A stretch of DNA of 64,000 nucleotides from Clostridia bacterium (GCA_029256705.1 JAQSXK010000004.1:51445-115444), one strand, 5' to 3'. Counted from the first letter of the stretch, positions 8,307 through 17,352 are shown. The notes: generated by a model from the sequence alone, not told the origin. A program made the numbers and translations.

Positions 8307-8335
8307 TTGACATAATTCGACAAAAGTGATATAAT
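8307..8335 (+). promoter_or_regulatory. sigma-A type promoter of the chemoreceptor gene
   Basis: TTGACA at 8307-8312 and TATAAT at 8330-8335 with exactly 17 bases between them; the ATG follows at 8389 after TAGGAGG. Confidence 0.8.
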
Positions 8336-8388
8336 ATATATACAACTTTAATTGTTTCCAAAAAATAATTTTTTAGGAGGATAAGAGA

Positions 8389-10086
8389 ATGAAAAATTCA
8401 AAGTTAAAAAGTATCAATGTTAGAATCTTTATGATTATTCTAGGAACTATCGTGATCATGGGTTCAACTAGTTTATTTATAGCAAGTTGGAGCCTGAAAG
8501 AAAGTTTGTATGAAAGAGTCAATGAACAACTCAATGACAATGCCAGAACAGGACTTAATCTTGTTGATAAGATGTATCCGGGTGATTGGAAATTGGAAGG
8601 TGAAAAATTATACAAAGGTGAAAAATTAATAAATGATTCATCAGAAATAGTAGATTCTATTCATGAAGCAATTAAAATTCCAGTAACAATATTTGCAAAT
8701 GACACAAGAGTATCAACTAATATTAAAGAAAATGGTCAACGGATTTTAGGAACCAAAGCTTTAGAGAAAGTTATCGACGAAGTTATAAATAAAGGTAATG
8801 AGTATATAGGTTCTGTAAATGTCATGAATGAAGATTATGAAGCAGTATATATTCCGCTTAAGGACAATACTGGAAAAGTAGTTGGAATGTTCTTTGCTGG
8901 TGAAGAAAGTAAATTTATTAATGAAGAACTTGCAGATCACATGAAATCTCTTATTATTCTCATCTTAGTTATTGCAGTTGTAATTACAATAAGCTCTACA
9001 ATATTAACACGCAAAATTACAAAAAGAATAAAGGTTGTTGTAGATTCAATGATAACTATAGGTAGTGGAGATTTTACTATTCGTACTAATATGACTTCTG
9101 GTGATGAGACACAATTACTTGCAGATGCCCAAAATAAGATGGCTGAAAACTTAAGTAATCTTGTTCTAAAAATTAGAAGTATTTGTACAGAATTATCAAT
9201 TTCAGCAGACACACTTGCAGCAACTTCAGAAGAAACAACAGCAACAGGTGAAGAGGTTGCAAGGGCTTTAACAGAAATATCTGATGCAACAGTTGTTCAA
9301 TCTCAAGATGCGGAAAACGGATTAAGCAAAACAATGGATTTATCTGCAAATATACAGAAAATATCTGAATCAATATATGATATTATTTCTATGTTTAGCA
9401 ATGCATCTGTTTTAAACGCTAAAGGATTGAAGATTGTAGAATTACTTTCAGAAAAGAATAAAGAAAGCAATGCTGCATCGCAAAGAGTTAGTAATGCTAT
9501 TAGTGAAGTAGATATAAGTTCAAAAGCAATTAATGTTATAATGAATACAATTACACAAATTGCAAGTCAAACAAATCTTCTTTCACTTAATGCATCCATT
9601 GAGGCAGCAAGAGCTGGTGAAGCGGGTCTTGGATTTTCAGTTGTAGCAACAGAAATAAGAAAGTTAGCAGAACAATCTGCTAATGCTGCAAAAGAAATCA
9701 GTAATATTATTCAAGACATTCAACTCAATTCTAAGAAAGCTGTTTCTGAAATGGACAATACAAAGGTTGCAATAATTCAGCAAGATAATGCAGTAAATGA
9801 AACAAAAGAAATTTTTGGAGAAATCTCAAATACTATTTCAAATTTAAAGAACGAGGTAGACAAAATCAACGAAATGAATGAACAGATGGTTTCCAAGAAA
9901 AATGATATTGTTAGTGTTATGCAAGAAATGTCAGCATCATCACAGCAAGCTTCTGCTGCAACAGAAGAAATATCGGCTTCATCCCAGGAACAAGTAGCGG
10001 GTATGGAAGATGTTGCTAAAACAGCAGAACAGCTAAATTTTATTGCTCAAAACTTAACTCAGGAAATTGGAAAATTTAAAATCTAA
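8389..10086 (+). CDS. methyl-accepting chemotaxis protein with an extracytoplasmic Cache-type sensor
   Basis: 565 residues. First membrane helix near 11-31, sensor about 35-183, second helix 186-206, HAMP about 207-262, then a long coiled-coil signalling domain with the highly conserved tip [20 protein letters not shown], which contacts CheA/CheW. The sensor contains [10 protein letters not shown], the R-x-x-GT pattern typical of single-Cache receptors. The Arg is encoded by CGG (8740-8742), the only in-frame CGG in a core gene here that is read without a frameshift. No other chemotaxis gene is in the window, and the ligand is unknown. Confidence 0.93.
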   Translation: MKNSKLKSINVRIFMIILGTIVIMGSTSLFIASWSLKESLYERVNEQLNDNARTGLNLVDKMYPGDWKLEGEKLYKGEKLINDSSEIVDSIHEAIKIPVTIFANDTRVSTNIKENGQRILGTKALEKVIDEVINKGNEYIGSVNVMNEDYEAVYIPLKDNTGKVVGMFFAGEESKFINEELADHMKSLIILILVIAVVITISSTILTRKITKRIKVVVDSMITIGSGDFTIRTNMTSGDETQLLADAQNKMAENLSNLVLKIRSICTELSISADTLAATSEETTATGEEVARALTEISDATVVQSQDAENGLSKTMDLSANIQKISESIYDIISMFSNASVLNAKGLKIVELLSEKNKESNAASQRVSNAISEVDISSKAINVIMNTITQIASQTNLLSLNASIEAARAGEAGLGFSVVATEIRKLAEQSANAAKEISNIIQDIQLNSKKAVSEMDNTKVAIIQQDNAVNETKEIFGEISNTISNLKNEVDKINEMNEQMVSKKNDIVSVMQEMSASSQQASAATEEISASSQEQVAGMEDVAKTAEQLNFIAQNLTQEIGKFKI

Positions 10087-10100
10087 CGTTTGAAACTAAA

Positions 10101-10138
10101 AAACAAAGCAAGGTAGTAAATTCTACCTTGCTTTGTTT
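10101..10138. terminator. 16-bp bidirectional terminator
   Basis: Perfect stem 10101-10116 with 10123-10138 and a 6-base loop, between the chemoreceptor and the convergent gene at 10159. Confidence 0.85.
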
Positions 10139-10158
10139 TAATTATTTATATTGTAAAT

Positions 10159-10410
10159 TTATTTATTTTTTAATTCTTTTATAAAAGTAATAACATCTCT
10201 GCTATAAACTCTACTTGTATATTCTTTTCCATTTAATATATTAATGAATGAATCCCAATCACCAAATTGATTAGTTCCTGAAAATTTCCATTCATATTTG
10301 TGTTTGTTTTTAATTATATATGTTTTTTCAACTAAAATGTTTTTTGTATCAATTGCAATATAATCATAATCTATACCACCTATTGTTACATTTTCAAATT
10401 CTTTTATCAT
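10159..10410 (-). CDS. hypothetical protein, 83 residues
   Basis: A short, soluble, charged protein (starts MIKEFENVTIGGIDYDYIA). It has a GGGGAATTAAT region before the ATG and its own intergenic space. I do not recognise a family. Gene-like base composition and the flanking terminator support a real gene. Confidence 0.45.
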   Translation of the reverse strand: MIKEFENVTIGGIDYDYIAIDTKNILVEKTYIIKNKHKYEWKFSGTNQFGDWDSFINILNGKEYTSRVYSRDVITFIKELKNK

Positions 10411-10508
10411 TATTAATTCCCCTTTTTGCTACTAAAAGCATAATTATATTTTTATTATATCATTAATAATATAACTTATCAATAATTTAAACAAGAATCT
10501 TGTACAAA

Positions 10509-11030
10509 TTAATATATTTTTATTCGTATATTTTTTAAATTTCTTTTATATTCGTCGTAATCTAATCCGTATCCATATATAAAAACATCTTCTACGTCAA
10601 AAGCTTTAAAATCTGGTAAATGTTGTTTGTTAGGAATTAGTTTATTAACTAACACACACGTTTTAATCGAAAGTGGGGTATCTTCAGACAATTTATTAAC
10701 TACAGAATTCAATGTAATACCACTATCACAAATATCATCTAATACTATAACATGATGATTTTTAACACTTGTAATATTCATATCAATAGTTAAGTCCCCT
10801 CTTTTATTATTAAGATAACTACTTGCCTTTATAAATGCTAATTTATGATCTGACTCTAATTTTCTGGTTAAATCACTAACAAAATGAATACAACCAGTAA
10901 GTAAACCAATAACTATAACTTTATTTTGTTCATCTTTTGGTAGAATAGATATATACATATCTATTCTTTTAGCAAGTATGTCTAAATTATCATTAATTTC
11001 TTTTTCTGTAAAAAGTATTTTTTCATTCAT
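10509..11030 (-). CDS. hpt: hypoxanthine phosphoribosyltransferase-like enzyme
   Basis: 173 residues, the usual length for bacterial HPRT. The PRPP-binding loop VIVLDDICDSGITLN is near 95-108, the N-terminal VIGLLTGCIHFVSDLTRKL matches the family's GVLKGSxxFxxDL pattern and the C-terminal FIYGYGLDYDEYKRNL is the typical HPRT ending. The enzyme joins hypoxanthine or guanine to PRPP in purine salvage. The divergent neighbour at 11200 is a deoxyribosyltransferase-like protein, which also suggests nucleoside salvage. Several residues differ from standard Hpt (for example GLLTG for GVLKG), so substrate choice is not certain. Confidence 0.75.
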   Translation of the reverse strand: MNEKILFTEKEINDNLDILAKRIDMYISILPKDEQNKVIVIGLLTGCIHFVSDLTRKLESDHKLAFIKASSYLNNKRGDLTIDMNITSVKNHHVIVLDDICDSGITLNSVVNKLSEDTPLSIKTCVLVNKLIPNKQHLPDFKAFDVEDVFIYGYGLDYDEYKRNLKNIRIKIY

Positions 11031-11199
11031 TTACAACACCTCAATATAATTTTAAAAATTATATCACATCAAATAAAGCTTTGCAACATTTTAATTTAAT
11101 AAATACAATATAATTTAAATACTAACAAATATTGACAAGCGTGATATAATATTTATAAATTTTTTAAAATTACTTATCAATAATTTGAAAGGAGTATGT

Positions 11200-11658
11200 A
11201 TGATAATTAATTATTCAAATCAAGCGGTAATAAAAGGGAAACAATCAATTTTTCTAGCTGGTCCAACACCTAGAAGTGAAAAAGTGATGTCATGGAGACC
11301 ATCGGCAATAAATAAGTTAAAGCAATTAGGATTTGATGGAATAATCTATGTTCCAGAATATGAAGGATTACAGGGAAAGGATGATTATACGGATCAAGCA
11401 ATGTGGGAAAGAGAAGCACTTACAGAAGCTACCATTATAGTATTTTGGATTCCTAGAGACTTACAAGATATGCCAGCTTATACAACTAATGTTGAATTTG
11501 GATATTGGATAAAATCAAAAGGTAACCAAATAATATATGGCAGACCGGTAAATGCACCCAAAATGAAATATTTGGATTGGCTATATGATGTAGAACTTGG
11601 TAAAAAGCCAATAGATAATTTAGACGAATTATTATTACAAGCAATTAAGATGTGTTAA
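11200..11658 (+). CDS. nucleoside 2-deoxyribosyltransferase-like protein
   Basis: 152 residues. SIFLAGPTPR at the N-terminus, YVPEYEG, the DQAMWEREAL segment and IVFWIPRDLQDMPAYTTNVEFG match the nucleoside 2-deoxyribosyltransferase superfamily; the last motif contains the likely catalytic Glu and the Asn that binds the sugar. Such enzymes exchange bases between deoxynucleosides or act as hydrolases. ATG 11200 is 5 bases after AAAGGAG; an upstream in-frame TTG lies before that site. Divergent from the phosphoribosyltransferase gene, and followed by a terminator, so it is a single-gene unit. Confidence 0.75.
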   Translation: MIINYSNQAVIKGKQSIFLAGPTPRSEKVMSWRPSAINKLKQLGFDGIIYVPEYEGLQGKDDYTDQAMWEREALTEATIIVFWIPRDLQDMPAYTTNVEFGYWIKSKGNQIIYGRPVNAPKMKYLDWLYDVELGKKPIDNLDELLLQAIKMC

Positions 11659-11664
11659 ACAAAA

Positions 11665-11706
11665 AATAATATTGATATATACCGTAATGGATGTATCAAT
11701 ATTATT
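11665..11706 (+). terminator. hairpin terminator after the deoxyribosyltransferase-like gene
   Basis: AATAATATTGATA pairs with TATCAATATTATT around a 16-base interior, followed by a T run. Confidence 0.75.
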
Positions 11707-11712
11707 TTTTAT

Positions 11713-11985
11713 CTATGAAAAAAATGATAAAATATTCTTATTCAAAACCATTGAATTCATATATAATCCTATTATAGAACTTATAATAGTTAAAACTAAA
11801 CCAACAATATTTAGTATTAAAGCATTATAAGCTCTTTTTGTTCCAGTTTCTTTGATTTCTAAAATTGAAAATACTAATCCAGCTATTGAAACTGGATAAC
11901 CGACGAAAGGAATTATCCAAGCTATTAGACTAATCATTCCTAATTTCATACTTGTTTTTTTTCTTTCCAAATCTTCCACCACCAT
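11713..11985 (-). CDS. small DUF4190-like two-helix membrane protein
   Basis: 90 residues with two membrane segments (about 16-40 and 55-78) separated by EIKETGTKRAYN, the layout of DUF4190 proteins. The first 12 residues are charged. The start is uncertain: ATG 11985 has no clear ribosome binding site, while a TTG six codons in is placed after GGTGG. Function unknown. Confidence 0.55.
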   Translation of the reverse strand: MVVEDLERKKTSMKLGMISLIAWIIPFVGYPVSIAGLVFSILEIKETGTKRAYNALILNIVGLVLTIISSIIGLYMNSMVLNKNILSFFS

Positions 11986-12168
11986 TCATATATTATAAAT
12001 TTTACCTTAAGTATAATATGTAATTAAGAAAATTATATATTATATTGTTTTAATTGTCAAGATGTTTGTTAGACCTTAAATATAATAAAAATGTTGACTA
12101 AAAAAATATTATATGGTAAAATTTCATTGTTGTAGCATAATAATATTTTAAGAAAGAGGGGGTATAAT

Positions 12169-12780
12169 ATGAGTTTATCACAAACATATGTTATTAAAAA
12201 ATACGAGTTAGAGGAAAGCTTTAAAACAAATCAATTTATTGCTATTTTAGTGTTGTCGGTAGTGTGTCCATTGTTTTTTCCAACATTACTGAGTTATTTT
12301 GGTATTAAGTCAGCAATTATATCTCAACTTGTTGTTGGTGGTGTAGTTAATGGCGCATTAATTTATTCTGCTCTTAATGTAACAAAACTTAAGAATATTT
12401 TGACTTTAATAATTTTGCCAAGTATTGTTACTTTAAGTACTGGTATGATTTTTGGAACAAGTAATAAAAATATTCTATATATGACTTTTTTTATTTTGTT
12501 AGGTAATATAGCCCTTATAACATTTATAAAATTACTACATTTAGCTAAAAATTTAAGATTTGAATTATCATTAGTTATAGCTGCAATAGTAAAAGCTATA
12601 ATAATATACTTAGGTTTTCTAACATTTTTAAATTTCAATATAATTACAGGAACTCAGAAGTTTATAGAAAACTTCTCTTTTTCAATGGGAATATTGCAAT
12701 TTATTACATGTATAATTGGGGGATCATTATTAATACCTTTAATTTATTTATATGATAAATTATTTGCTAGAAATAATTAG
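12169..12780 (+). CDS. six-helix integral membrane protein of unknown function
   Basis: 203 residues with about six hydrophobic segments and a short charged N-terminal stretch (YVIKKYELEESFKTNQF). Start follows AAAGAGGGGG. The pattern is reminiscent of small S-component-like membrane proteins, but I see no decisive motif. Alone between its own promoter region and a strong terminator. Confidence 0.55.
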   Translation: MSLSQTYVIKKYELEESFKTNQFIAILVLSVVCPLFFPTLLSYFGIKSAIISQLVVGGVVNGALIYSALNVTKLKNILTLIILPSIVTLSTGMIFGTSNKNILYMTFFILLGNIALITFIKLLHLAKNLRFELSLVIAAIVKAIIIYLGFLTFLNFNIITGTQKFIENFSFSMGILQFITCIIGGSLLIPLIYLYDKLFARNN

Positions 12781-12852
12781 TTTTATGTTTAAAAATTTAA
12801 CTTTCAATAGCAAGACTTAAAAGATAAAATCTTAAATATGAATAAAATCTAA

Positions 12853-12890
12853 AAATAGCCAAAAATTTACACAATAATTTTTGGCTATTT
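12853..12890 (+). terminator. hairpin terminator
   Basis: AAATAGCCAAAAATT pairs with AATTTTTGGCTATTT (15 bp), followed by T-rich DNA. Confidence 0.8.
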
Positions 12891-12941
12891 TATTTACTTA
12901 TTATAAAAGAAGTGATATAATATAATTAGTTAGATATAATG

Positions 12942-13078
12942 AGCTTATATGAAAAAACTACAATTAAACGATAGGGAATCAGGAATATTGTATCCGGTGT
13001 TGAATGCTCTTTTTTATATGAGAGAATCCTAAAAGATACAACAAGATGCCCACCTTAACAAAAAGGTTTTATCGTTAT
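12942..13078 (+). ncRNA. ssrS: probable 6S RNA
   Basis: No ORF fits here. The region could fold as an interrupted rod: AAACGAT near 12965 can pair with ATCGTT near 13069 as closing stem, TTGTATC with GATACAA as apical stem, and the 3' side of the central bubble carries GCCCACCTT then AAGGTT, a small hairpin typical of Firmicutes 6S RNAs. TATAAT-like boxes precede it and a hairpin terminator follows. 6S RNA binds housekeeping RNA polymerase and mimics an open promoter. The ends are approximate and a covariance search was not possible. Confidence 0.5.
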
Positions 13079-13131
13079 GGCCATTATATCTAACTTTTAT
13101 TATTTTTAAATTAAATAATTTTAGTAAAATA

Positions 13132-13167
13132 AAAATCAGCGGACTTGATAAAAGTTATGCTGATTTT
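13132..13167 (+). terminator. hairpin terminator downstream of the probable 6S RNA
   Basis: AAAATCAGC pairs with GCTGATTTT, with a small inner ACTT/AAGT stem and a following T-rich tract. Confidence 0.65.
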
Positions 13168-13275
13168 ATCTTTATATAAATAAATATAAAAATAACGTAA
13201 ATTAATAAAAATTTATTGTAAAACGATAAATTATGTGATATAATAAAATAAACAATTAATAAGTGAGGTGATTTT

Positions 13276-13752
13276 ATGAAACAAGGTTCAACACTATTTT
13301 TAAGAATATCTATTTTTTTTATTGCAATTCCAGTTATTACTTTGTGCATATTGGGTTTACCTTGGTTAGCTAATAATCCAGTAAATCCGGATTATGCATA
13401 TATGCTATATCCTATTTGTATAGGTATGTATTTATCAGTGATACCATTTTTTATTGCATTGTATCAATCTTTTAAACTTTTAAATTATATAGATAATAAT
13501 CAGGGTTTCTCTGAATTGTCGGTTAAAGCTTTAAATAATATTAAAATATGTGCAATAATTATAAGTGCTTTGTATGTGACGATTATGCCATTTGTTTATC
13601 TACTAGCAGATTTAGATGATGCACCCGGTCTTATCATAATCGGTATAGTACCTGCTTTTGCCTCAATGGTGATTTCAGTGTTTACTGCTGTTTTACAAAA
13701 GTTATTTAGAAATGCAATAGATATAAAATCAGAAAATGATTTAACGATATGA
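13276..13752 (+). CDS. DUF2975 membrane protein
   Basis: 158 residues, four membrane segments, starting after GTGAGGTG. DUF2975 proteins are almost always encoded directly before a small XRE regulator, as here (11-base gap), and the pair is thought to form a regulatory unit in which the membrane protein modulates the regulator. That role is inferred from the pairing. Confidence 0.7.
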   Translation: MKQGSTLFLRISIFFIAIPVITLCILGLPWLANNPVNPDYAYMLYPICIGMYLSVIPFFIALYQSFKLLNYIDNNQGFSELSVKALNNIKICAIIISALYVTIMPFVYLLADLDDAPGLIIIGIVPAFASMVISVFTAVLQKLFRNAIDIKSENDLTI

Positions 13753-13763
13753 GGTGAAGTAAC

Positions 13764-13970
13764 ATGGCAATTATAATAAATATTGACGTTATGCTAGCAA
13801 AAAGGAAAATGAGCGTAACAGAGCTTTCAGAAAAGGTTGGAATAACAATAGCTAACCTTTCTATATTGAAAAAGGGTAAGGCAAAAGCCATTAGATTATC
13901 CACTCTAGAAGGTATCTGTAAAGCTTTAGAATGTCAACCAGGAGATATTTTAGAATATAGAAATGATTAA
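13764..13970 (+). CDS. small XRE-family DNA-binding protein (YozG-like), partner of the DUF2975 protein
   Basis: 68 residues, nearly all one helix-turn-helix: DVMLAKRKMSVTELSEKVGI, then NLSILKKGKAKAIRLSTLEGICKALECQPGDILEY, the standard ending of Cro/CI-type small regulators. Follows the DUF2975 gene behind GAGGTGA and ends at a terminator, so the two genes form an operon. Confidence 0.88.
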   Translation: MAIIINIDVMLAKRKMSVTELSEKVGITIANLSILKKGKAKAIRLSTLEGICKALECQPGDILEYRND

Positions 13971-13971
13971 T

Positions 13972-14009
13972 AAAAAAATAGCAAGGATATAAGTCCTAGC
14001 TATTTTTTT
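13972..14009 (+). terminator. hairpin terminator of the DUF2975/XRE operon
   Basis: AAAAAATAGC pairs with GCTATTTTTT and ends in a T run. Confidence 0.8.
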
Positions 14010-14104
14010 GAGTGATTCATTATTATTTACAATAAGATAATATAGTTGAAATAATATTTACAAAAATAGAATATTTTATTATTTGAGAAAACATATAAAA
14101 AAAC

Positions 14105-14164
14105 AACAGTATAAACATTATATATATCCCAATAATCAAGGGATAATATGATGTTTATACTGTT
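14105..14164 (-). terminator. long trailer hairpin of cassette A
   Basis: On the minus strand AACAGTATAAACAT pairs with ATGTTTATACTGTT, with an inner TATCCC/GGGATA stem, then a T run. It shares an ATCATATTAT-x-CCTT-x-GATT segment with the hairpin at 16087-16134, and both are preceded by TTAAAAATACCTT. Confidence 0.75.
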
Positions 14165-14203
14165 AAGGTATTTTTAAAATAAATCAGTTTTTTAGGAAAT
14201 AAA

Positions 14204-14677
14204 TTATCTTTTAACATACCAATTTCTATAATAGCAAAATTCTTGTCCGCGTTCGTGGTATGTTGCTACTATAGTTGTTGCTGTATTATTCTGCCATCCA
14301 CTAAGAATCATATTACAATGAATAGCCGGTTTATCAGAATTTTGAATATCAATAGGCATATAAGAATCTTCAACTGTCTTTCCTTGAGTTAAGAGTTCCA
14401 TACATTCCAAACAAGCAACAATAATAGATCCATTGTAATTAATTTTATCATCATCTTGGAATGCATCATCAATCATTTCTGACCAACAGTTAATTAATTC
14501 TTTTTTCACAACCGCGGCTCCTCTACTTTTGAATTCGTCTATTCTTTGGAGTATCGATTGTGAATTTGTAATTTTTATCTTTTTATACTCATCAGTGGTA
14601 TCTACATCTAAAAGAATACCATTATTATGAGTTATTACTAAACCTCCAATTGTTTCTTTAAAAATTTGATTTTCCAT
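14204..14677 (-). CDS. hypothetical protein of cassette A, 157 residues
   Basis: Soluble protein beginning MENQIFKETIGGLVITHNNG and ending HERGQEFCYYRNWYVKR. No family recognised. Starts behind GAGGAGGT at the foot of a hairpin leader that is also found before the unrelated gene at 16160-17035, and is followed by a trailer hairpin also shared with that gene. Its base composition looks somewhat richer in G and C than the core genes, which suggests acquisition. Located among defence and mobile genes, but no function can be read from the sequence. Confidence 0.6.
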   Translation of the reverse strand: MENQIFKETIGGLVITHNNGILLDVDTTDEYKKIKITNSQSILQRIDEFKSRGAAVVKKELINCWSEMIDDAFQDDDKINYNGSIIVACLECMELLTQGKTVEDSYMPIDIQNSDKPAIHCNMILSGWQNNTATTIVATYHERGQEFCYYRNWYVKR

Positions 14678-14731
14678 TTAATTACCTCCTCTTTTAACGG
14701 AGGTTACCACCCCCGAATATTATTCGAGAGT
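14678..14731 (-). promoter_or_regulatory. hairpin 5' leader of cassette A
   Basis: Minus strand reads CTCGAATAATATTCGG, then GGGTGGTAACCTCCG, which folds CGGGGG with CCTCCG-type pairing just 8 bases before the AGAGGAGG ribosome binding site. A close copy stands at 17036-17092. Confidence 0.55.
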
Positions 14732-14861
14732 TATTTTAAAACTCATCATGTTAATTATAACATATAGATAAAGTTATGTCAAGTATATTGCGCCATGGAA
14801 CATAATCTAAAGGAGTTTGAATATTTATGCTTTTTTCATCATAGTAAATAAAAATGTTTTA

Positions 14862-14901
14862 AAAATCAAAAGAACAGATTTTACTCTGTTCTTTTGATTT
14901 T
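14862..14901. terminator. 16-bp bidirectional terminator
   Basis: AAAATCAAAAGAACAG pairs exactly with CTGTTCTTTTGATTTT; serves the minus-strand gene ending at 14918. Confidence 0.85.
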
Positions 14902-14917
14902 GTTTAATATAATAGTA

Positions 14918-15586
14918 CTATTTACATTGTTCTATAATAGGTGTATATTTTCTAATATGGCTTAATAAAGTTTCTTTGGTTGAATTTTGTTCTAGTAAAT
15001 TAAAAAAAGTTTCTTTGTATTTCCATCCGCTATCTTTTGCACCTATTGCATTAATAATTATTCCTATTATTTTTTTTGGATCAATCTGCAAAAGAATATT
15101 ATTGAAATCTAAGTGTTTGTCATTTTCTTGAGTTAGACAAAATGCTTTAGTTTTAACCTCACTTAAAATTTGTATGGAATCCGTAATTTTTAGGTATTTC
15201 ATAATCATTAAAACAACTTCATCTATTGCTAGTAAATTTTCAATAGCATATACACCTAAACAATATATACCATCATTTTCTAAAACTTGCCTTTGACTAA
15301 AATTCAAACCATCACCATCTACGATACCGTAGAACATATTTGATTTTTTCCTAAGACCTTTTGTTTTATTAATCACATCCATATTACCATTTGATGGCAG
15401 TATTAGTGCGGTTGGATATACCTTAGAGTATATAAGATAATCAAAGCTGGTTTTGCTGCCTTCACACAATATAATAACTTTCACTTTATTATATTTCTTT
15501 ACTACGTAATCTGGCAAGCCATAACTTTCGCATAGTTCCTGTATATATTCCTTGTTTAATTGCACATTCCGCTTTTTTTTACCCAT
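14918..15586 (-). CDS. DUF4435 (TOPRIM-like) protein without an ATPase partner
   Basis: 222 residues. VIILCEGSKTSFDYLIYSKV (near 34) gives the acidic EG motif, MFYGIVDGDG (near 84) the DxD motif and YAIENLL follows; this is the layout of DUF4435, a TOPRIM-related fold often encoded beside SMC/OLD-like ATPases in defence loci. No ATPase gene is adjacent here. A nuclease or nucleic-acid-processing role is inferred from the fold. Residue 7 is encoded by an in-frame CGG. The start is behind GAGAGGAG. Located 2.7 kb from Shedu. Confidence 0.65.
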   Translation of the reverse strand: MGKKKRNVQLNKEYIQELCESYGLPDYVVKKYNKVKVIILCEGSKTSFDYLIYSKVYPTALILPSNGNMDVINKTKGLRKKSNMFYGIVDGDGLNFSQRQVLENDGIYCLGVYAIENLLAIDEVVLMIMKYLKITDSIQILSEVKTKAFCLTQENDKHLDFNNILLQIDPKKIIGIIINAIGAKDSGWKYKETFFNLLEQNSTKETLLSHIRKYTPIIEQCK

Positions 15587-16086
15587 AAAAAGAAAACTCC
15601 TCTCATAATATTATTAGATAATTCTAAAATACGATAAATAAAAGAAAATCAAATTTTCTTAATGAAATAATTGCTAATTTTTACTTTTGCAGGGATTATT
15701 ATTTTATGCAAATCTAAGCGCAGTAAGTCCTCCTAAAAATTATTTTTGGTCATGGTTCATATTAATTATTTGTAATTATATCATATTTTATGTTAATTTT
15801 CAAGTTGATTTACAGTTATGCACAAAGGATGTTGTGGACACTATGGAAAAATATTATAAAAATCTAATATATTTATATTGATTTGAATAAATTCTTTAAT
15901 CATTCAAATTTACTGACTACAAAAAAATAGTTAATATAACTTTAGATATATTTTATGAAAAACATTAATTGTGATTTAGTGTTACTAGTTAATTTATATT
16001 GTTTAGAACAGAAATTTTTTAAAAGCAACTGTATGGTACGATTTACTTTAACTGAGATAAAATAATAATTAAGTTTTAAAATAAAA
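15587..16086. other. intergenic region without a supported gene
   Basis: About 500 AT-rich bases between two minus-strand genes. An open frame at 15687-15881 has no ribosome binding site or usual start and I do not accept it. I see no tRNA, repeat or strong promoter. It separates the DUF4435 gene from cassette B. Confidence 0.5.
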
Positions 16087-16134
16087 ATAGCCATCATAAA
16101 CTCCTTAAAATCTAAGGTATAATATGATGGCTAT
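16087..16134 (-). terminator. long trailer hairpin of cassette B
   Basis: On the minus strand ATAGCCATCAT pairs with ATGATGGCTAT with an inner CCTTA/TAAGG stem and a following T run. Architecture and central sequence match the trailer of cassette A. Confidence 0.75.
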
Positions 16135-16159
16135 ATTTCAAATGTGTTTAAAGGTATTT

Positions 16160-17035
16160 TTAAGTTAATTGATCTTTCCAGTTACCTTTAGGCATGAATT
16201 CCAAAACACATTTGTTTTCCTTTCTTGCTATTTGAAAAGCGTTCCATTGCTCATTAGTAAGAACATTTTTAAAGTGATTATTATAGAATGTATACCAAGT
16301 ATTGTATTTTGAGGTTCTGGGAATGTGCTTGTCTATCTCTGGCTCTGGTAAATCGTCAACACCGAATTTTTTTGTTTGATATACGCAGAACTCCATTGCA
16401 TATTGTTCTTCTGTTAAATCAGCAGGCTGAGTGTCTCGTTTAGTTGCATGCCAAGCAGAAAACATTATTCCTCCTAACGTTTCAATCATGAAATACAAGT
16501 CGATCTCAGACATGTTTTTTATTTTTTCAGGATCTTTGATATAACCGGGATCAATACCGTAAATTCTAGCATTTGCGATTCTGTCTGCCTTTGCTTTGTC
16601 ATCTTCAACATAGCTTGAAATTTCTCTGTTACCAAATAATATTAAATTATGCAATTTAGCACCATCCGAAAATGCCCTGCCGTTGACTACTTCTTTTATT
16701 CTATTTTCGGGGTCTTCAAAGTCCCACTCAATAGTTGGCATTGCTTGATTTTCCTCAAGACCAGCGCTTTGCAAAGAATAACTACAAATTGGCTGCTCTC
16801 CCATAGCATCATTTAAAATCGGTTCAATTTCTTTCAATAAATCGGTATCTGTTTTAGCGATGGATATTAAAAGATACGCTTTCCGCTTAAATGTGATGTT
16901 GAATTTTTGACCTTTGTAAGTTCCACATACTTTTCCCATTAGTATTGCCATACTATCAATGTCTACATCATCGCCTAACTTAGATCTTAATAAATCTGCA
17001 AGTTCAAAATGATTTGATACTAAGGTATTATTCAT
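16160..17035 (-). CDS. hypothetical protein of cassette B, 291 residues
   Basis: Soluble protein beginning MNNTLVSNHFELADLLRSKL. A central stretch has IEWDFEDPENRIKEVVNGRA, and the C-terminus is rich in aromatic residues (SKYNTWYTFYNNHFKNV). I recognise no family or catalytic motif. Codon use (ggc, gcc, ccc and one CGG at about 16870) is richer in G and C than that of core genes, a sign of transfer. It has the same leader and trailer as the 157-residue gene at 14204 although the proteins show no similarity. Confidence 0.65.
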   Translation of the reverse strand: MNNTLVSNHFELADLLRSKLGDDVDIDSMAILMGKVCGTYKGQKFNITFKRKAYLLISIAKTDTDLLKEIEPILNDAMGEQPICSYSLQSAGLEENQAMPTIEWDFEDPENRIKEVVNGRAFSDGAKLHNLILFGNREISSYVEDDKAKADRIANARIYGIDPGYIKDPEKIKNMSEIDLYFMIETLGGIMFSAWHATKRDTQPADLTEEQYAMEFCVYQTKKFGVDDLPEPEIDKHIPRTSKYNTWYTFYNNHFKNVLTNEQWNAFQIARKENKCVLEFMPKGNWKDQLT

Positions 17036-17092
17036 GTAAATCCTCCTTTTTATTTTCGGAGGCTACCCTCCGAAATAGTTATTCGAAGAGTT
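17036..17092 (-). promoter_or_regulatory. hairpin 5' leader of cassette B
   Basis: Minus strand reads CTCTTCGAATAACTATTTCG then GAGGGTAGCCTCCGAA: TTCGGAGG pairs with CCTCCGAA around GTAG, directly before AAAAAGGAGG. It aligns with the leader at 14678-14731. The ribosome binding site itself could compete for the CCTCC arm. Confidence 0.55.
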
Positions 17093-17332
17093 CATAATTG
17101 ACTCATAGTGGATATTATACATTTTTTTCATTCAAATGTCAAGGTTATGTTAACTTTTTGTATTGGTAACGTTAAAGATTATAGCTATTGTTAGTTAATT
17201 AATATATAGAATATTATAGCTTTTCTAATTTACCAAAAATAATAAATTGAATACAATAATAAATGTAACGGTAGAAATTTTGAAAAAGTTGAGAATGCAA
17301 GAAATTTAGTGCATGGGTAAATGTAAAAAAAT

Positions 17333-17352
17333 AAAGGCTATGAAAAGCCTTT
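17333..17352 (-). terminator. terminator of the Shedu gene
   Basis: AAAGGCT pairs with AGCCTTT; on the minus strand a run of T follows. Confidence 0.6.

Noticed and set aside
8740-8742. CGG fully reassigned or never read as arginine
   Set aside because: The chemoreceptor has an in-frame CGG at a position where Cache sensors conserve Arg, so CGG can still be read as a normal codon, at least sometimes.
15687-15881. 64-codon open frame on the plus strand
   Set aside because: No usable start codon with ribosome binding site and no recognisable sequence; looks like chance in AT-rich DNA.
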